From Spirosoma pollinicola (GTDB lineage: Bacteria > Bacteroidota > Bacteroidia > Cytophagales > Spirosomataceae): a DNA stretch of 64,000 nt. Both the position numbers and the translations under genes were made by a program. The first letter of the stretch is position 1, and the number at the start of each line of letters is the position of its first letter. Of the stretch, positions 62,438-64,000 are shown piece by piece. Below the pieces are notes generated by a model that had not been told where the DNA came from, made no database searches, and saw nothing but the letters and a program-made list of their open reading frames with translations. Where the stretch lies: positions 8,180,468 to 8,244,467 of the forward strand of contig NZ_CP025096.1 in assembly GCF_002831565.1 (NCBI RefSeq), written 5' to 3'.

Positions 62438-63070
62438 ATGGAAAAAGATACGACAAGGATAGAGGCGTTCAGCGATGGTATTTTTGCCGTAGCCATCACC
62501 CTATTGGCGATTGACCTCAGCCTGGATATCAGTGATATTGAAGCGCATCATAGCCTGAAGACAACGACGGCTGATGAGCTAGAGCAACGGCTTATGGCGC
62601 TGTGGCCAAAAGTATTTGCCTATGTCAATTCCTTTGCCTCGGTGCTGCTCATCTGGATGTCGCACCACCGGATGTTTAAACTACTGCGCACCACCAGCAA
62701 CCGGCTCATCCTGGCCAATGGCTTGCTGCTGCTGGTAGTGGCCTCGCTCCCGTTTCCTACCAAAACGATGGGCGAGTTTTTAGGTACCGACGCTCAAAAA
62801 ACGGCCATCTTATTGTATGTCGGCTACACGGTGGTCATTGCCATGCTGTTTTTGCTCCTAATGCGGGTAATCACCAGCAGCAAGAGGGATTTGCTGCTAC
62901 CGGGTATTTCCTCAAAAACGATAACAGGTATTCGCCAGGGCTTACGCATTGGTCTTTTACTGTGTTCCGTCATATTTATCATCACCCTCTTTGTTCCCCT
63001 GATGGGGCTGGCTCTGAGCTTTTGCATGTGGGTGTTCTGGGCGTTCTCATCAACAGAAAAAGCCGTGTAG
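62438..63070 (+). CDS. TMEM175-type potassium channel (DUF1211)
   Basis: The 210-residue protein begins MEKDTTRIEAFSDGIFAVAI with the RxxxFSD-type motif of TMEM175 channels and has about six hydrophobic segments. Bacterial TMEM175 proteins of this length form tetrameric K+ channels. HHRMFKLLRTTSNRLILANG after the third helix is another typical feature. Convergent with the AraC gene. Confidence 0.85.
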   Translation: MEKDTTRIEAFSDGIFAVAITLLAIDLSLDISDIEAHHSLKTTTADELEQRLMALWPKVFAYVNSFASVLLIWMSHHRMFKLLRTTSNRLILANGLLLLVVASLPFPTKTMGEFLGTDAQKTAILLYVGYTVVIAMLFLLLMRVITSSKRDLLLPGISSKTITGIRQGLRIGLLLCSVIFIITLFVPLMGLALSFCMWVFWAFSSTEKAV

Positions 63071-63127
63071 GCACGATGCCATTTTTGCCGGCCCTGGGAT
63101 ACCGCACATCACGTTTGACTATCCCCT

Positions 63128-64000
63128 TCAGTTAAATGATTGCCGGAATTCCACCGGCGAAAGACCCGTCTTCGCCTTGAACAGCCGGCTGAAGGATTGG
63201 GGATGTTCAACGCCTAATCCATAGGAAATTTCGCTGACTGTCAGTCGGGTACCCGCTATTTTTTCCTTGGCCTTCTCAATCATCTTATCCTGGATGTGTT
63301 GTTGCGTAGTACGGCCTGTCAACAGCTTCAGCAAGGTGCTCAGGTAGTTCGGTGAAATGTTTAGCTGGCTGGCTACGAGCTGTACGCTTGGCGGCCCGTG
63401 TTCCATCAGGTCGTTGCTGTTGAAGTAGCCGGTTAAGCAGGCTTCCAGTCGGTCAAGTAGTTGATGATTTTCAATTTTGCGGGTGAGGAACTGGCGGCTA
63501 TAAAATCGGTCGGCGTAGTTCAGCAATACGTCAGTCAACGCGATGATGATGTCCTGGCTAAACGTATCGGTATTAGCAAAATACTCCGTTTGAATACTTT
63601 GCAGGATGCCAATGATGGTCGCTTCTTCTCGTTCCGTCAGATATAAAGCTTCATGGACAGAATAGTCGAAATAGTCATACTTTTTGATGGATTTGGCAAG
63701 CGCTGTATGCCAAAGAAAATCCGGATGGACGTAAAGGGCCCAGCCCGACATGGGCGGCACGTTTGTCTCTTCATTTTTTAGCGGTGGGCTAAAAACCTGC
63801 CCGGGTGCCATGAAGTACATCACGCCGTCCTGCCCATCATAGGCCTGCTGGCCATAGTTAAAACGGCCGTATCCGTAGCGCTTCAGCGAGATGGTATAAA
63901 AATCAAACGTCCGGCTACCCGACAGTTCTTTCGGCAGGCTTTGTATCCCCTCCAGATTAATCACGCTGATCAACGGATGCTCCGGTCTGGGCAGACCCAG
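63128..64000 (-). CDS. AraC-family transcriptional regulator, 5' end outside window
   Basis: At least 290 residues are in the window; the frame stays open to the last base (LGLPRPEHPLISVINLEG), so the start lies beyond. The N-terminal part is a cupin-like sensor. The C-terminal double HTH is clear: QLVASQLNISPNYLSTLLKL and VSEISYGLGVEHPQSFSRLF followed by GLSPVEFRQS. Target genes unknown; the TMEM175 gene is convergent. Confidence 0.85.
   Translation of the reverse strand: MGLPRPEHPLISVINLEGIQSLPKELSGSRTFDFYTISLKRYGYGRFNYGQQAYDGQDGVMYFMAPGQVFSPPLKNEETNVPPMSGWALYVHPDFLWHTALAKSIKKYDYFDYSVHEALYLTEREEATIIGILQSIQTEYFANTDTFSQDIIIALTDVLLNYADRFYSRQFLTRKIENHQLLDRLEACLTGYFNSNDLMEHGPPSVQLVASQLNISPNYLSTLLKLLTGRTTQQHIQDKMIEKAKEKIAGTRLTVSEISYGLGVEHPQSFSRLFKAKTGLSPVEFRQSFN

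Overview
The window looks like DNA of a Bacteroidota bacterium, most likely a Spirosoma-like member of the Cytophagales (inference). Reasons: a gliding/T9SS-type C-terminal sorting domain, carboxypeptidase-regulatory and TonB-receptor architecture, an rpsU-xerC pair, an ebo-type gene set, and mid-range GC. The first ~18 kb looks chromosomal: a PI-PLC-like phospholipase, xerC, rpsU (S21), ppx, a BASS transporter, a MarR regulator, a DinB/DUF4442/esterase run, two SDR genes, a glycosyltransferase, and a three-gene ebo-type operon (dehydroquinate-synthase-like cyclase, EboE, alkaline-phosphatase-like) lacking eboA-C, followed by small secreted proteins and a stand-alone LytTR protein.

From ~18.6 to ~57.4 kb the content is accessory. 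At its left edge are a broken IS630-type transposase, a 5'-truncated SprB/CHU_C surface protein, and an AT-rich stretch with ten CCGTACAAAAACCTCG-type iterons, a DnaA box and a Rep_3 initiator gene: a plasmid-type replication origin. Then come a multi-PAS histidine kinase, an acyltransferase, an arsenic island (arsR, arsM, arsC, arsN2, acr3, metallophosphoesterase, a secreted phosphatase-like reductase and a tandem ArsA ATPase) with three matching operator palindromes, and a large metal-handling block. That block has three MbnP-like lipoprotein/secreted proteins each paired with a di-haem MbnH/MauG-type peroxidase, an outer-membrane protein, a TonB receptor, a DJ-1/PfpI-YHS fusion, a broken SCO1 gene, a DUF4198 protein and two paralogous small cysteine-motif proteins. 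I infer a copper-centred periplasmic system. A DUF922 protein, an esterase-TPR protein, a beta-lactamase-fold hydrolase and a serine recombinase with a 20-bp-arm palindrome follow.

The right end is a transposon scrapyard (IS630 5' part, IS1182 3' part, an intact IS5-type element), then an H-NOX protein, RidA, a Crp-type regulator, a TMEM175-type channel and an AraC regulator that runs off the window.

Most striking: (i) the ~38.8-kb accessory block is bounded by outward-reading, non-identical IS630 N-terminal fragments, both cut at the same point by the 12-mer CTAGCTAGCTAG, which closes all six reading frames; (ii) the SCO1 gene is broken by two 16-bp inserts in opposite orientation flanking the codons of its copper-binding CPTICP motif, and removing both restores a clean 213-codon frame; (iii) the triplicated MbnP/MbnH pairs. 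All product names rest on motif recognition by eye; no database search was run.
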